DNA from: Pedobacter riviphilus
GTDB lineage: Bacteria; Bacteroidota; Bacteroidia; Sphingobacteriales; Sphingobacteriaceae
Direction of reading: 5' to 3'
DNA length: 64,000 nucleotides
Assembly: GCF_014692875.1 (NCBI RefSeq)
Contig: NZ_CP061171.1
Location: 3,100,001-3,164,000, forward strand
The notes below the pieces were generated by a model that worked only from the letters and a program-made list of their open reading frames with translations, had not been told where the DNA came from and did not search any database. The first letter of the stretch is position 1; every line of letters begins with the position of its first letter. Shown here piece by piece: positions 39,801-52,822 of this stretch. The translations under genes and the position numbers were made by a program.

Positions 39801-42800
39801 CTGATATTACGCCCGTTGTAGCATTTACATTTAGCCCGGCTGGCAAACCTGTTGCCGTAAAATTACTTAATGGCTTATCGGTAATGGTATAGCTAAATGG
39901 CCTACCCAATAAAGTAGTAAGCTGTGTATTAGTGGTAATGCCAACCAACAAGGTTCTTGCTTGTGATATTGGCCCATACACTTCATCTCCTGCCTGCGAA
40001 GCCGTAATGATTGCTGTTCCGGCCGATACGATATGGACATTCCCTTCCACTATAGTTGCAACTGCAGGGTTCGAACTGGTGTATTCTACCGGAAGCCCTG
40101 AAGAAGCGACAGCTTCCGGATCAAAATCATCACTACCTACCAGTTTTGGTGTAATGGTATTGAATGTAATGGTTTGGAAAACCTTCATGCCCTCTACAAT
40201 TTCAGAAGCACTTAAAGCCCGCTTGTAAATCTTAAACTCATCAATTGAACCTCTGAACATCGGATCATTAAATTGACCTCTGCCAAGGTAGTTTAAATTT
40301 GTACCGGTAGTAGTACCCGTAGGGGTAAGTTGTGAAGGATTAATATTAATTGCGGTATTGGTTGATTTCAGCACGCCGTTGATATACAATTTGGCGGTGG
40401 TTCCGGATTGGGTAACCGCCAGGTGTACCCAGGTATTCAACGGGAAGGCATATGGAGAAGTTATACCTAACTCTGTACCCCCGTTTTTAGTTCCATATTT
40501 AACGGTTGATAAGGTTACCCCATTCGCTGTAGTGGTTCCTCCCTGCACGGTAAGGTACATATACTGGTTAGTACCGGTACCAAAATCAAATACACGCATC
40601 CAGTTGGCAAGGGCATCCATTTTTACCCAGGCCGAGATGGTAAAATCAGTTACCTTACTCACAATTCCGGTAGGAAATGTAACATAAGAAGTGCTTGCCC
40701 CATCCAGCTTAAGGGCATTTCCTGTTTTACCTGCATCACGTGTTGATGTAGCTGCCATAGTGCCATAAATAGTTCCCCAGCTGCTCACACAACGGTTTCC
40801 GCTGGTTTCGTCAAACTTCAGGTAAACCATTCCTACATTCCGTGAGGCCGAAACTTCCGGACTGGATGCAACACCATCCGGCGAAGCAACGATGTAATAA
40901 TAAGTTGTCCCATTCACAACAGCAGTATCAGTAAAGGCTGTGGTGTTCACTGTGGCAATATCGGTATAAGGCCCGCCTGGTGTGGTTGAGCGTTTGATCG
41001 TATAGGTTAAATTTGCAATTGGGTCCCATTCCAGGATGTTTTTTCCATCGGTAGCCGAAGCAGTCAGGCTTATCGGAACCGTTCCAACCGGTACAAAACG
41101 GAACGGAAAAGTATAGGGAACCGGGTCATTATCATTTCCAAGCACAGCAAGTATCTGATTGCCATTTTTATACCAATAGCCGTTTCCAGCGTTTTGTGCC
41201 CGCTGAACCGCATACGAGGTACCGTTACCATAAATATTAAATGAATTGTAAGCGTCGTTGTAGGCAATAACATTACGGCCAAATAAGGCATCCTCATAAA
41301 TATAATTGCTAAATGCCGGAAGTGGCGAGCTCAGGCAAATAATTTTATACCTGCCATTCCCTTGCTTTTTCACATTCCACATTTGAGTTAAGGGATTAGG
41401 ATTCAACACATCAAATAAGGGCCTGTTCGTCTCGTTTTTCGTCCATAACGAATCGCTGTCAAGCGGTTTAAGATAGTAATTCCCGTCAGCAAGGCTATTC
41501 GTATAGTAATACATGGTAGCCTTATACCGTTCCATCGCATTCTCCAATATCGTAACATAGTCACTAATCTGAAAAACTGTTGATTGGGGGTTGTACAAGG
41601 ATTGTACATGGGTGATACTATCGTTCAACTGTACCTTGGCCGCCACCGGAAATTTACCGCCTTCCACTGTTGTACTCGTTTGGGTGGTATCGCGTAGTTT
41701 TATCGCTTCAGCCAGTGTTTTAAGGTAAGCAGAAGACATGTCTGGTTGCGTAACCGGTTCTATTCTATAAATCTGGTTGGGGTTATCCAGCCACCTGTTC
41801 AGGTTCATTGCGGCACCATTTAACGTACTCGAGCTGGCAACCTCTAGTGCTTTCTGGCTTGGTTTCCCCACAATACTGAACGTGCTGTTCTCCCGGTCCT
41901 TAATAGACCATATCTGGGCTGAATCTGTAGCCGAATAACTGCGTTGCTCGATAAGTGCATTATTGGTTATAGCGTTGTTCACCACATCCATCGCTTTCCC
42001 ACTCCGCAGGTTTACAATCTTATAATCGGTACCTGATAAAGGCGTTATTCTCCAATGCTGGTTACTGGAAGAAGAATAGGCATTTTGTCCCAATAAGGCC
42101 CCTTCGGCTGTTGATCCGTTTTTAACCTCCACGGCTTTATTGCTGTGTACGGCTATAATCCGGTACACCCCATTAAAACTATCTGAATTTAATACCTGCG
42201 GAACCGGTGGCGCCTCCGGAGTACCTCCGTCTCCTGGTGAATCTGCACTGGTGCCCGCAGTATTTACTGCACAAACTTTATAATAATAAGTCTGGCCGTT
42301 TGATAAATTATTATCCAGAAATGTATTTCCGGAAAGGCCTGTAGCAATGGTAGAATAGCTCCCGTTCAGGGAAGACGCCCGTTTAAGCGTATAGCTCACT
42401 GCGCCAAAGGAGGATAACCACCTTACCCGCATCTCTTTATCTCCGGGATAGGCATATACCGAAAGCGGGGCTTGGGGTGCAGTAACCACTCCGCCCTGCC
42501 CGCCGGTAATACTCACATTACTAAAAGTAGCGGTATTTAAAGCACCGCTGCCAGATGAACAAACCGCCAGGCCAATGTAGGCCCTGCCGGTAAAGCCAGT
42601 ATACCTGCCCTCATGTGAGGCCGCCCAACTTACCCCATCAGGAGAATAATAAACGGCAACCATCTCCCCTACACGCTCAACTTTCACCCAGTAAGGAATG
42701 CTGGTTACCGGTCTCGACGCTTTCTCATAATAAGCACCACCCCTTAGTTCTGACCATCCATGCATAAACGCCTCGGCTTTCACCTCAGGCGTTATCGCTA

Positions 42801-44192
42801 TCCATGCCCTTTGCGCGGCATTAGGGCTCAGATCAGAACGGAGCATTACCCCCGCTTTAGAACTGGAAGTAGTACCCTCAACAGATTCTACTTTAGCAAT
42901 GATGGAACAATTTCCGGTCACTTCCTTATATACAAAGTGCAAGGCATCTGCCCCATGGGTCCAGATATCTCCTTTTCCTTTTACCGTCCACACATTGTTA
43001 TTGTAGGAACTGCTTCCGGCAGCCGATACCGTGCCTATATCAACAGAGGTTAAGCCCCCTGTTCCAACTTTTGTAGGCTCAGGAACAATTTCTGTTTGCG
43101 TCGGTACCGTGGCTGTAGCGTTGTCTTCTGATTTATAGAACCAGGTAATTACCGGGTCAAAACGTCGGGGGATGTTATTTAGCAGTTTGTTCAGGTAAAC
43201 CGAACTTTGCTTTTTACGGACGATATAGGCCCCATGGGCTATAGTCGGGCCAAACCTTCCCTGATCCCATGGAACGGTTACATCATTTAAATAATAGGCA
43301 TCAATAGTGCCAAAAGGAACGTAAGGGATGGGCAGGCTTAAATTTTTCCTGGAAAAATATTCGGCATTGGCCATAATCCGGTCTTCCAGGTCCGAATAAA
43401 TGTCGATACCCTGTTTATAGAGCACTTCTGCAACGAAGGCCAGGTTGTTCCAGGTACCATGGGCATGCCCCTGGTCTCTTAAACTTTCTCCGTTCTGGCC
43501 ACTGGGTAAGGTATTTTTAATTCCGCAAGAGGCGATATTTCTCGCCAGGTATACGATATGCGCTATCTTGGCGGGATCATCGGAAAATGCGGCGATCACC
43601 GCTCCTGCAGATATACTCAGGTTACCTTTATTGGATGGGCCTATAGCATAAAAAGTGCAGCCCGAAGCCGGCCAGTATACGTTGTTAAAGAGGTTTTTTA
43701 CGGCTGCTGTGTTCGCCGCCGTCCAACCACTCCAGCTGCCGCGGAGGATAGAAGCCGCGCCCCCATAGGCATAGGCATAATCCCTAAGTCAAGGTTGCCC
43801 AACTGGCCTCCAAACTCTGTTTGGGTAGTGGCCCAGGCAATTAAAATATCCCTCGCTTTTGCAGCATAAGCTTCATTTTCAGTAAAATACCACATTAGTG
43901 ATAAATAAAAGGCCGCAGTCATATCGTTTCTCCAACGATAAAGGTTTAAATCAGGGCTACGGGTAACCGTAGCAAAAGCCTGATATGTGTAGGTCAGTTG
44001 CGCCTTGCCATCGGCAGCCATAACATCATAAGCCTGTTTCCAGGGATAATCTCCGGCCCTAATGTGTGCTTTTAAGATACTCAGATCAGAAGCCGACAGC
44101 GGAGCCCCCGGATGCACGAAGGTTTGGGATCGTGCCGAGAAGCAAACACTCAAAATGAATAACAGCAGGATAAAAAAGTACTTGTTCATCAT
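36808..44192 (-). pseudogene. Giant modular T9SS-exported alginate-lyase-family protein, frameshifted at a G run (probably intact in vivo)
   Basis: Two frames (44192-43698 and 43599-36808) make one protein of about 2,460 residues; they join if one G is added at the plus-strand C run 43782-43784, giving DLGDYAYAYGGAASILRGSW. Order of domains: signal peptide; alginate-lyase-family toroid (to about residue 350); DUF1349-type beta-sandwich; fibronectin III; ricin-type lectin (NQHWRI, AQIWSI); an unclassified region with a second lectin-like part; fibronectin III; LamG; Ig-like; putative-Ig; fibronectin III; LamG; three Ig-like repeats; two CBM3-type cellulose-binding modules (GINYNELTLRYWFTAENYAG, AIDYSDLTARYWFSKDG); and a T9SS type A sorting domain (IIYPNPVREQSFKVRL). 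It is therefore a secreted or surface polysaccharide lyase with cellulose-targeting modules. It is monocistronic by position. Confidence 0.85.
38302..38791 (-). repeat. Tandem 249-bp repeat encoding Ig-like modules
   Basis: Two adjacent units of 249 bp (83 codons), starting at 38302 and 38551, are nearly identical in DNA. Each encodes an Ig-like domain opening QTITFNALPEK and ending in SQALTV. More diverged copies of the same module flank them in the protein. The high DNA identity points to recent duplication or gene conversion. Confidence 0.85.
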
Positions 44193-44637
44193 ATTTAATG
44201 GTTTAGGTTATTAATTATTTAAAAGGTTGCAGAAAATTGAAGTGCCACGCAAAACTTTTAACAGGTTCTTTGCTAAAAAAAAGAATGTCTGATCTGTTGA
44301 ATAGTGCCAAAAGCAGCACAGCGGTGTATCGTCTTTCGGTATACGTTCAGGAAGATGCTTACAGGCCATAGCCTGGGCATGATGCGTTTTAAGTGAGACC
44401 ATTTGTTAATTTATTCGAGCAATATTTTAGTGTTAAGCGTTGGCATATAGTACCCTATATGTTTTCATATAGACAAAATTATTATTTGCCCATACTCTCT
44501 TTGTAAACAATATTCTACAAACAAAAATTAATAACCAGTAAAGTATGGCATTATATGATATACATTTCTTTAGTGGCCCGAAAGTACAGCAGGCAAATTA
44601 TGCCCATATTATATATTTGTTAATCTATTGATTTAAG

Positions 44638-44973
44638 TCAAAGTTTGCCGCCAGGAACAAAAAAGTTCGGCTCATCGCGGGCAATACCTGGGAAATAGAA
44701 GGAGTAGCGATAACAGAAAACTGACTTTTTTGGTAGAAATGTCAGAACAATGAAATATTGATAGGCGTTTGCGTCTGCCCTGCTGAGTTGGTTTGATTTT
44801 TGAATTGTTGTCCGTATGAAAAAGTATCTTCCATATTTGTTTGCCTCTGGCGTTTCAGCAGCAGCCATTATATCCTCCTTCACTCTGGCCGACCCTGAAC
44901 TGGGAATTTCAACAGCTTTCTTAAGCTGGGTAACCTGTTTCTGGATTATTTCCCGAGACAGGAAAAACCGCAA
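44638..44973 (-). CDS. Unrecognised small ORF downstream of the RHS gene
   Basis: A 111-codon frame on the same strand as, and about 650 bp downstream of, the RHS gene. It has a plausible protein-like composition (VKEDIMAAAETPEANKYGRY, then FIRTTIQKSNQLSRADANAY) and an aromatic-rich C-terminal half (YQYFIVLTFLPKKSVF). It has no signal peptide or known motif, and its start is a TTG. It could be a gene remnant, for example a displaced RHS tip or immunity gene, or simply chance. Confidence 0.25.
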   Translation of the reverse strand: MRFFLSREIIQKQVTQLKKAVEIPSSGSARVKEDIMAAAETPEANKYGRYFFIRTTIQKSNQLSRADANAYQYFIVLTFLPKKSVFCYRYSFYFPGIARDEPNFFVPGGKL

Positions 44974-45523
44974 CTGCCTTTCATAAGTTTAGCATTCCAT
45001 TAAGGCTCAAAGTTACCTGCGGCCGTAGCCGGTTCGCAAAGGGCTTCGGATATTACATCGCATTTTCCATTGATGGAGGCTATGCTCACCAATCATATAA
45101 TATCGATCTAAAACAAGCAATTGTTGGAAACCACCAGTTACTACAATGATCTATATTTCACACATACTGTCGAAATATGAAATAAGTAGGTTATCAACGA
45201 AAGTTAAACAGACTATAGCCCAGATTGAGTCAATTAATTACTGTTATTTTTTTATCTAGTGTTCGAGTTTTCCGACCAGCTGGATACATGGCAGTGACCG
45301 TAAATGAAACAAATAAATTCATTAGGTAATAAGATCATTGATCAGAGCCTATTCCAAGTACAAATCTTTATGTGGTAACCAACGGCTTGCATCGGATGGC
45401 AGTTATTTTATCACACGTATTCATCTGTGTATATCTTCCTATCTTTGGGTATCTTCGCTCGGTTATGATGTCTGAACACAAACTGGAATTCTTCGAATTA
45501 TTTGGTGTGGTTTTGATGGAAGT

Positions 45524-45556
45524 AATAAGGGAAAGCAAAAGAAACTTTCCCTTATT
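45524..45556 (-). terminator. Hairpin downstream of the RHS gene
   Basis: A perfect 12-bp stem (AATAAGGGAAAG with its complement) and 9-base loop lie 65 bp past the RHS stop codon. A strong T run is missing on the minus strand, so its role as a terminator is likely but not certain. Confidence 0.5.
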
Positions 45557-45620
45557 ATAATATATTCTGATATCCCTGCTGTCGGTGGCGTTGGAGTTGA
45601 TTTTGGGCAGGGATGCTTTT

Positions 45621-48600
45621 TTAATAGCTTATTGCCCTGAAATTCTGCCGACTTAGAACCCAGTTTTCAAATTGACGGTTAAATTCGGCTAAGTTTCTGG
45701 CCATAGTATTGGCGATGTTGCTAAAGTTGAAATTAACGCTTACTTCGTAATTTGCACCGAATGCGCCAGCTGATCCAAAGAATCCGTTTTTGGATCCCAT
45801 ATTGATACCCATACTCGCTCCTCCAACTGTCTTAATATCCCAGCCGTAACCTGCGCTTACAGTAGTTTCATGGGTAATGAGGTTGTGGCTGACTCCTCCT
45901 CCTACTCCCATATAAACGCCGACGCCAAGGTCGCCTTCAAGGCTTGCGTTTGCAAAGTTGCCAAGGCTTACACCGCCTTCGATACAAATACTCTTATCAT
46001 CGGTGCAGAATTCGAAACTTCCGTCTTTGGCATCGCTAGGATGGGTCTGGTTTTCATTAAAGATCTGCACCATAGCTCCTGATACTGCTCCGTTGGCAAA
46101 TTTTCCCCCTCCCAGAGCAGATGCGGTACCGCCAACAAGTCCGGAAAGCAAGATACGCTGCTCATTTGTTACACCAGGGAGCTGTGTTACTGGAGTGGCA
46201 GCTGAAGTAAAGGATCCTGCCAAGAATCCATGTTCAAAACTTCCTCCCATAGCCTCTGTAGCTATTCCCTGGTTTAGTCCATGCAATGAGGCTTTAGCAA
46301 AGTAGTTTCCTTTTAAGAATTCGGGGTTATTGCCGAATGCCTCTCCGATCCCGAAGGTAAAGCAGGCGGAAACACCACCAACTATGCCACCCTTCAAACC
46401 ATTTTCAAATGCTTGTCCGAAAGTACCACCATTAACCAGTGTGGAGGTGAAACTGCCGGCAAAACCTGCTGCTGCACCACTTGCAACAATCATTCCTGGG
46501 GTGACAGTAGCTCCTGCGGTATAAATTGCCGGGGCGGCCAGGTATCCACCTGCAACAGATATTCCCCCCACCAGGGCCCCTTTCCACCAATTTTCATTCC
46601 ATTGCCAAGGAAGAAGCGAGCCTCCTGCGGCTGAGGCACCCAGGTATGCGCCTACAATAACAGCCACGAGAAATCCAAATTTGCCGTTTTTGTCGATATA
46701 GACTGTGGGGTTATTGTACCCATAAAGATATCCGTTAAAAAACTGGGTATTGGCATAACGGTTGTTGGTAATAGGGTCTACACCTGTGAATCTGCCAGAT
46801 ATCGGATCGTATAACCTTGCCGCCATATCTACCAGCCCATAACCATCAAGAGCTATATTGTTCAAATAGCCTTTTTCTTTGGTACCCGTTTCCATGTTTT
46901 TTAAGGCATTCCAGTCGTATTTCCATGTTAAGGGATCTCTGCGCAGCCCCCAAATGTCGTAGGCGAATTCTTTCAATATCTTTCCTTTTTCATCTGTAAC
47001 TGCAATTACGCTCTGCAGGGCATCTTTCAAAAAGTATTCTGCAGTACCTGAGTGACTGTAGAAACTTGCAACAGTTTTGCCTTCAATCTGTATGTTTATC
47101 TTTTGGTAGCGCAGCTGTTCTGCCATATTGAGTTTATAGTTGTATTCTGAAAGTCCTCCCAAAAATAGACTTCCACTTCCGCTAGAACTGTTATAAAGGG
47201 CACATTTTGTTTCGTCATATGCGTAATGGAATCGGGTATCGGAAATAGAATAAGGAAGGTTGAACTGATTGTAGACGATATCAGTTCTGCTTCCGCCGAA
47301 AAGATAGACGAAAAATGCTTCCTGGATATTGCCCGCAGCATCGTAATCGATGGGGTCTTTTCTAACGGTGCCGTTTGAAATATTGGTCAGCTTTACTTCC
47401 TTAAATCTGTTGCTGCCAACTTGGTATGCATATTCCAGTTTATAGTCAGCCCCGTACTGTTTTTCTCTGATGTCGCCATCATCTTCATATTTTACAGTTG
47501 TGCCATATATCCCGGTTTTGACTGCGATAACCCGGTTAAGTTTGTCATAGTAAATGGAATCTGCCAGGAGAGAATCTTTCGAGGACTGTCGGAAGACAAG
47601 GTTTCCTATCTCATCATAGCTGTATTTCATTCCTGCGATGACTTGGGCATTTCGAGTGTATTGGATGCTTTTCAGGCTGTTTAGTTCAGGGCTAAATTCC
47701 TGCACTGATCTAATACTGTCGCCCAACTGATAAGCAGTTGTCGTGCCGATCGCATTTTTATCAAGGAGCTTCCAAAATTCTATGGTACGCCCTGCTGTTT
47801 TTGAACTGGCACGAACAAGCGTTCCGTTCTCATAACTGTAATCGAGCACAAATTTACTGTTATCATTTTTCATCCCGGTATTAGGATAAATCAGGCTAGA
47901 GAGTTGACCTCTTATGTATCTGTATTCATAGATGAGCGTGTTTTTGCTTTTACTCGATGAATGGGGCTCATATAGCCACGATCCTTTGCGGATCTGGTAG
48001 CTGTGGGTAAGCATCTGTCCAGAGCTATTATAAGTAAAGGTCTCATCTAGCGGATGGTCGTCGGAGTTAGATGAGATAGATTTTAAGCGCCCTTTTCCCT
48101 CCAGAGCTTCGTCCTGGCGGATATAAGTGTAACTGAATTCATGTCGGTTGTATCCAGGCCTATCTGCTTTGATCCCTGTGAGCCTATCGAGCTTATCATA
48201 GCTGAAGGCTTTTTCATATCCTTTTGGATCAGTGGTTTTAATTCTTCGTCCATAGGCGTCATATACCGCCGACTCAGGTTTTGAGAAATTGGGACTGATA
48301 TACTGGGTCCGATTTCCGTTAAGATCATATTCCATTCGGTAGGCCAATCCGTTTTTATCGGTAATGGTCCGTACCCTTCCAAAGTTATCATAGGCGTAGC
48401 TGATTGTAAAACCGTTATCGTCGGCTGATTTTTCCAGTTCTCCAAGGATGTTTTTTATGGAGGTGCTTCGCTGTCCTTTTTGATTTATGATTTGGGAAGT
48501 AAGGCCAATGTATTCGTTCTTAATAGTTGTATTGTCCGGAAGCAGTGTTAATATTTTTCTGTTGAGCGCATCGTATCTAAAGGTGGTATAGTTTGTTTTT

Positions 48601-51600
48601 TCTCCCTCAAAGTATGGACTGGATGACCGGGTAAGGTTGCCTTCAGCATCATAATGGTAGCTGGTAAATACTTTTTTGAATCTATAGTCAAGATTTACTT
48701 TGAAGACTACTTTACCGGTATTATCGAAAAAATTGATTACGGGAATGCTATGATCTGAGATGCTGCTGGTTTCGACACTAAAATAGCTTGCATTACCGTA
48801 GATTGAGCAGTTAGTGCATATGCGCATTTCTTTTCTATTTTCAATGCCTTCTGGTAAAAGTACCTTCTGAAATCTTCCAAATTCATCTGCTGTAGTTGTA
48901 GTCCTGCATCCTTTGTCTGCCAATACGCTTTCGACTACCAGACCACTTATAGGATCGGTAAGCTTGGTACTCAGGTACCCCATGGCATCTATTGTGCTTT
49001 CCACAAACCGATTGTCCTTGTTGTAAACAGTGGAAATGGTTTTGATCATTGCAGGATCCGGGTTATTGGTAGGAAATATTTTGCTCTCCAAAATGCTACC
49101 CGACTTGTTATAGCTATAAGTCTTGGTCAGGCTCAACGGACTCACAGGGTCATCTGCGTCTGATATTTCTTTGATTAGCTGGCCAGTTTCATTGTGGTAG
49201 AAGAAAATGGAGGTTCTAACTGTTTTCTGCTCGCCGCGTTGGGTAGTAATTTCTGAAGACTTTAATCTACCCAGTAACCATTTATCTTCATCTATCCATC
49301 CATCTTCTACAGAATCGTAATAAACATTGCGAAGGCTTTGGGTGATTTCACTTAGTCCTTGCCCTTTTTTTATCTGGGAGGATAAAATATTTCCCCACCT
49401 GTCATATTTGCTTTCTATATCTGAAAAACTCGTAGGTATACCTAATAGATCAAAAGTAGCCGAAGTTTTTTTGATGTTAAATAGGCTATACACGTTTTTA
49501 TTGTCCAGATGGAAAGTTGTTTCGTATCTCATGCTTTCATCCGAGACCTGGCCCAGCGCCCCATGTACGTAGGTTTTAATTGATTTTATGGGCATTATGC
49601 CAAGTTTTAACAGCGAGGAATCCACTAAGCTGGTCTGATCGGTACGGTTTCCGTTGTTTTCATTGATAACCTGTTTGTGCTCAAATCCCAGAAACCCTCG
49701 CCCATTAAGTGATACGACGGCATTATAGTAATTGTAGGAGGTATAGTTGAGGGATTTAGAAGAAAGACCGTTAGTAACACCTACCCGCGATACGGTATAG
49801 ATCGGCGCATGACAGGGGATATAAGGGTAGGAAAGAGCTGTAGATGTAAAAGGATTTTTCTTTTCAATTGTGGATGATGCATATTCCAAGCTTATTTTGC
49901 TTTGGTTGGAATGGGTGATGAGGCTGATGTAGCCGTTTTTGATAGTTTCATTTATCGCTACAAATGCAAATAAGCGATCTTCGAGTTCGTTTTTCGGCAG
50001 GCCGAGGGCAGAATCGCTGGGTACCTGCCTTGGGTAAGCGAGCATTAGGTCTGAAATGCCGTCGGCATTAAGATCGGCCACATAGGGCTGCCAGTAATCT
50101 CCATAAGTAAACTTTGTATAGTACTTATAGCTCTGGTTGCCGCAGAACCAGCCACTTGCCGTAGTGGTAATCGAATCTCCCCAGTAACTGCTTTCGATGA
50201 TACGTTTGATGTTGTTTTCGATGTTGAGCTTCTGAGGGATGAAGTTTTTGAGGATATCTGACATGGGTGCCTGGTATGGGCGGGAAACCCTCTGTGGATA
50301 AAATCCGGTCTCTTCGGGGAATATCTGCCTGATGTTGCGCAGTAGGCATTCATGTTGGCTCATTCCGGCGCAGTCTACTATTTTTTTTATGCGGCCGTCG
50401 TCCCAGATTCTTTCCAGTCTGTACAACTGGGAAGCGCAATAGGGCATTACGTAGTCAGTTATGTATCTTTGGCTATAAGAAAAGTTTTTAGCCAGTAGCA
50501 ACTCGAAATCTCCATCGGCTTTGCTGAGTTTGAACTGTCCTTGCCCATTTCCGTAAGCAATGAGTTGAAACCAGCCTTTTTCATCGGTCTTCTGAAGAAT
50601 CAGGTCCGGATTTCCGTCTCCGTTAAAGTCCCCGAAGCTGGATTTATGGTTGTAAGCAAATTTTTTGCTGTTTGTTAAGACACTCTTGTTACGAAAAGTA
50701 AATGTTCCGTCTCCCTTTCCCAGGGCAACATATACTGCCCATCCGTCCTGATCTGAGTTAGATATGAGGATATCAATATTGCCGTCCTTATTGATGTCTG
50801 CATACATGAGGTTTCCCAGTTTGGAATAATCTCCTTCTGCGATGGTCTGGTTGGTACCTTTTTCGATCAGGGAATCTAGCTGGCTCTGGTTGAGCTCGCC
50901 AGCCGCTATCTTTTTCATGATATCGTCATAAGACATTCCATCTGGAAATTTGATGTCCACTCCAGGGTTAAAAACAACCTGATCTGCTTTGTTCTCTTCA
51001 CTTTGGATAAAGCCCAAGTCTTTGCTATTGGCAAACATGAAGGATTTAATGTACCAGCCATCTTTGTTTGTCCAGGTATATAGCAGATCAGTTATGCCAT
51101 CCCCATTTAGGTCTGTTGCCTGGGAGTTGTAGTTTTCATCTGGTATGTTGCCTTTACTGTATACTCTGCGTGTACCAGCCTTGATAGCGGAAGGAGAATA
51201 AAAGAAGGATTGGTAGTTAATCTGTTTTTTATCTATGTAGTAAAGCAATATATCAGAATATCCATCTGCATTGAGATCGCCTACGCCAAAGCAGAAGTTC
51301 TTAAATTCGAGGGCAGGTAGAGAGGCGATATTGCGTGAGATGGACTCCTTTAATTTAAAATTGCCATTGGATCCACCAGTTGAAGAGTAGTAAGTGTAGA
51401 TACAGAATTTATCGTTTTCTTTAGAAAGGTAGACCAGATCGTTAAGCCCATCGGCATTAAAGTCTCCTGTAAAAGATTTTGCTTTGGCATCGATGGTGGT
51501 TAGCACCGTATCCACATGTGTAAAGTGCGTAAAGTTTCCCTTTCTATCGTTTAGCGACAGAAAGTATGTGAGTTTGTTACCGTGGTTTTTGTGCATGAGC

Positions 51601-52822
51601 TTATCGGGAAACCCGTCGCCGTTAAAATCTGCTATGGCCACTTTATAATCTTCCTCTAAAGTAATATCTTCTTTAAATGGGGCTTTGGAAGAAAGTCTGT
51701 GCTCGGTTTTGGCCTTAGACCAGTCAAACAGAATGGCATTGGAAGCATCGCTCATTTTTTTTCCATAACTGGTTTTGTTGTTTTTGTCAAGGTATCCTAT
51801 GGTAGACTGATAAACCCTATTCAATAAGAGGCGGTTGGATACGGGATCGAGAATGTAATCAAAATTGTATTCTTTGAGTAGCTTTTCAGATGTACTCTGT
51901 TGTGGTTTATAGTAAGAAATAATTGAGGCGAGGGGCTTATTTATAGTAATGGTTTCTCCTCTGAGATACTGCGTTCTGCTCCAGTTAACTGGATTAGACT
52001 GCCCGAAGAGTCTTTTGCCCCAGTCGTAATTAAACTTTACCTTGCCCGTGGCGGATTGATCGTTGCCACCATAGTAAATTTCATCGGGAGAATAGTAATT
52101 GTTTTCCAGATTATATTTAAAATAGATCCAATTATTATTCTTATCTCGGATGAGGGTCACAAGCCATATCAGGGGCACGTTTTCGTTAATGAGTGTTTTA
52201 GTGTAGACGATGCCTTTAGTGTTCTCCTCTTCTAATTTTGACATTCCTGCCATACTACGGAGGTTCTGGATATCGCCGTAATAGTATTCCAGTCCGTCTT
52301 TGGTTTCAACCTTGATCAGCCTGATGCCGTTGATGGTGTTTACTCCAGTGTTTTTCTCTATAGTTGCTCTTTTAAAAGAATTGTTTTCGGTAAAATACCT
52401 GCTGCCCAGCAGTCCTTCATCCCCTACTACAGCGAAAAGGCGCTGACCATCGAGCTGCAGGTGGTCTTCAGCACTGAATAAAACTGGCTGGGAAAATCCG
52501 TCAATGCTGTTAGAGTTACCTGTCCTTGTAATCATGGAGAACCCGTTCAATGACCATCCTTCCCCAGGATCGAGGATGAACTGCTTGAACTGTAGGATAC
52601 CGAAAGCTGTGGTGTCATGCCACCAACGCCAGGTGATACCGAGAAAGGTAAATCATACAGCGCCGAACCTGTTTCGGAAACAGAGAAGGCTCCCTTAAAG
52701 CCCGAGTATAGTAGCGGATTATCCTTTTTTAGTTTGTTTAAAAAATCGAGTCCGGGGTTCTGGGCAGCAGCCTGGAAACCAAAGATGATTAGTAGGGCGA
52801 TGTAGATGAATAGCCGGTTCAT
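45621..52822 (-). pseudogene. SpvB/FG-GAP/RHS-repeat giant protein, frameshifted at a G run (probably intact in vivo)
   Basis: Two frames (52822-52547 and 52550-45621) form one secreted protein of about 2,400 residues; one G added at the plus-strand C run 52562-52565 turns SILGKDGH-stop into SILGEGWSLNGFSMITR. Order: signal peptide (FGFQAAAQ); SpvB-like N-terminus (YDLPFSVSPGVGGMTPQLSV); many FG-GAP/VCBS calcium-type repeats (DFNGDGFPDKL, DFNADGLNDL, DLNADGYSDI, DLNGDGITDL, DFNGDGNPDL); then YD/RHS repeats; and the RHS-associated core (RLYDPISGRFTGVDPITNN, YGYNNPTVYIDKNGKFG). The last 320 or so residues are a variable tip, Gly/Ala-rich with hydrophobic segments and no recognised toxin motif. 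Proteins of this plan are toxin-delivery shells of the Tc/RHS type. No adjacent immunity gene is convincing. Confidence 0.85.

Larger units (their letters stand above)
44193..45620. other. Largely gene-free 1.4-kb segment
   Basis: No confidently identified gene. The part next to 44192 must carry the promoter of the giant lyase gene. A single possible ORF (44638-44973, minus) and the hairpin at 45524-45556 are listed separately. The other short frames are random-looking. Confidence 0.4.

Noticed and set aside
45372..45560. 62-codon plus-strand frame with a hydrophobic start
   Set aside because: Its end runs into the inverted repeat downstream of the RHS gene; no supporting context.
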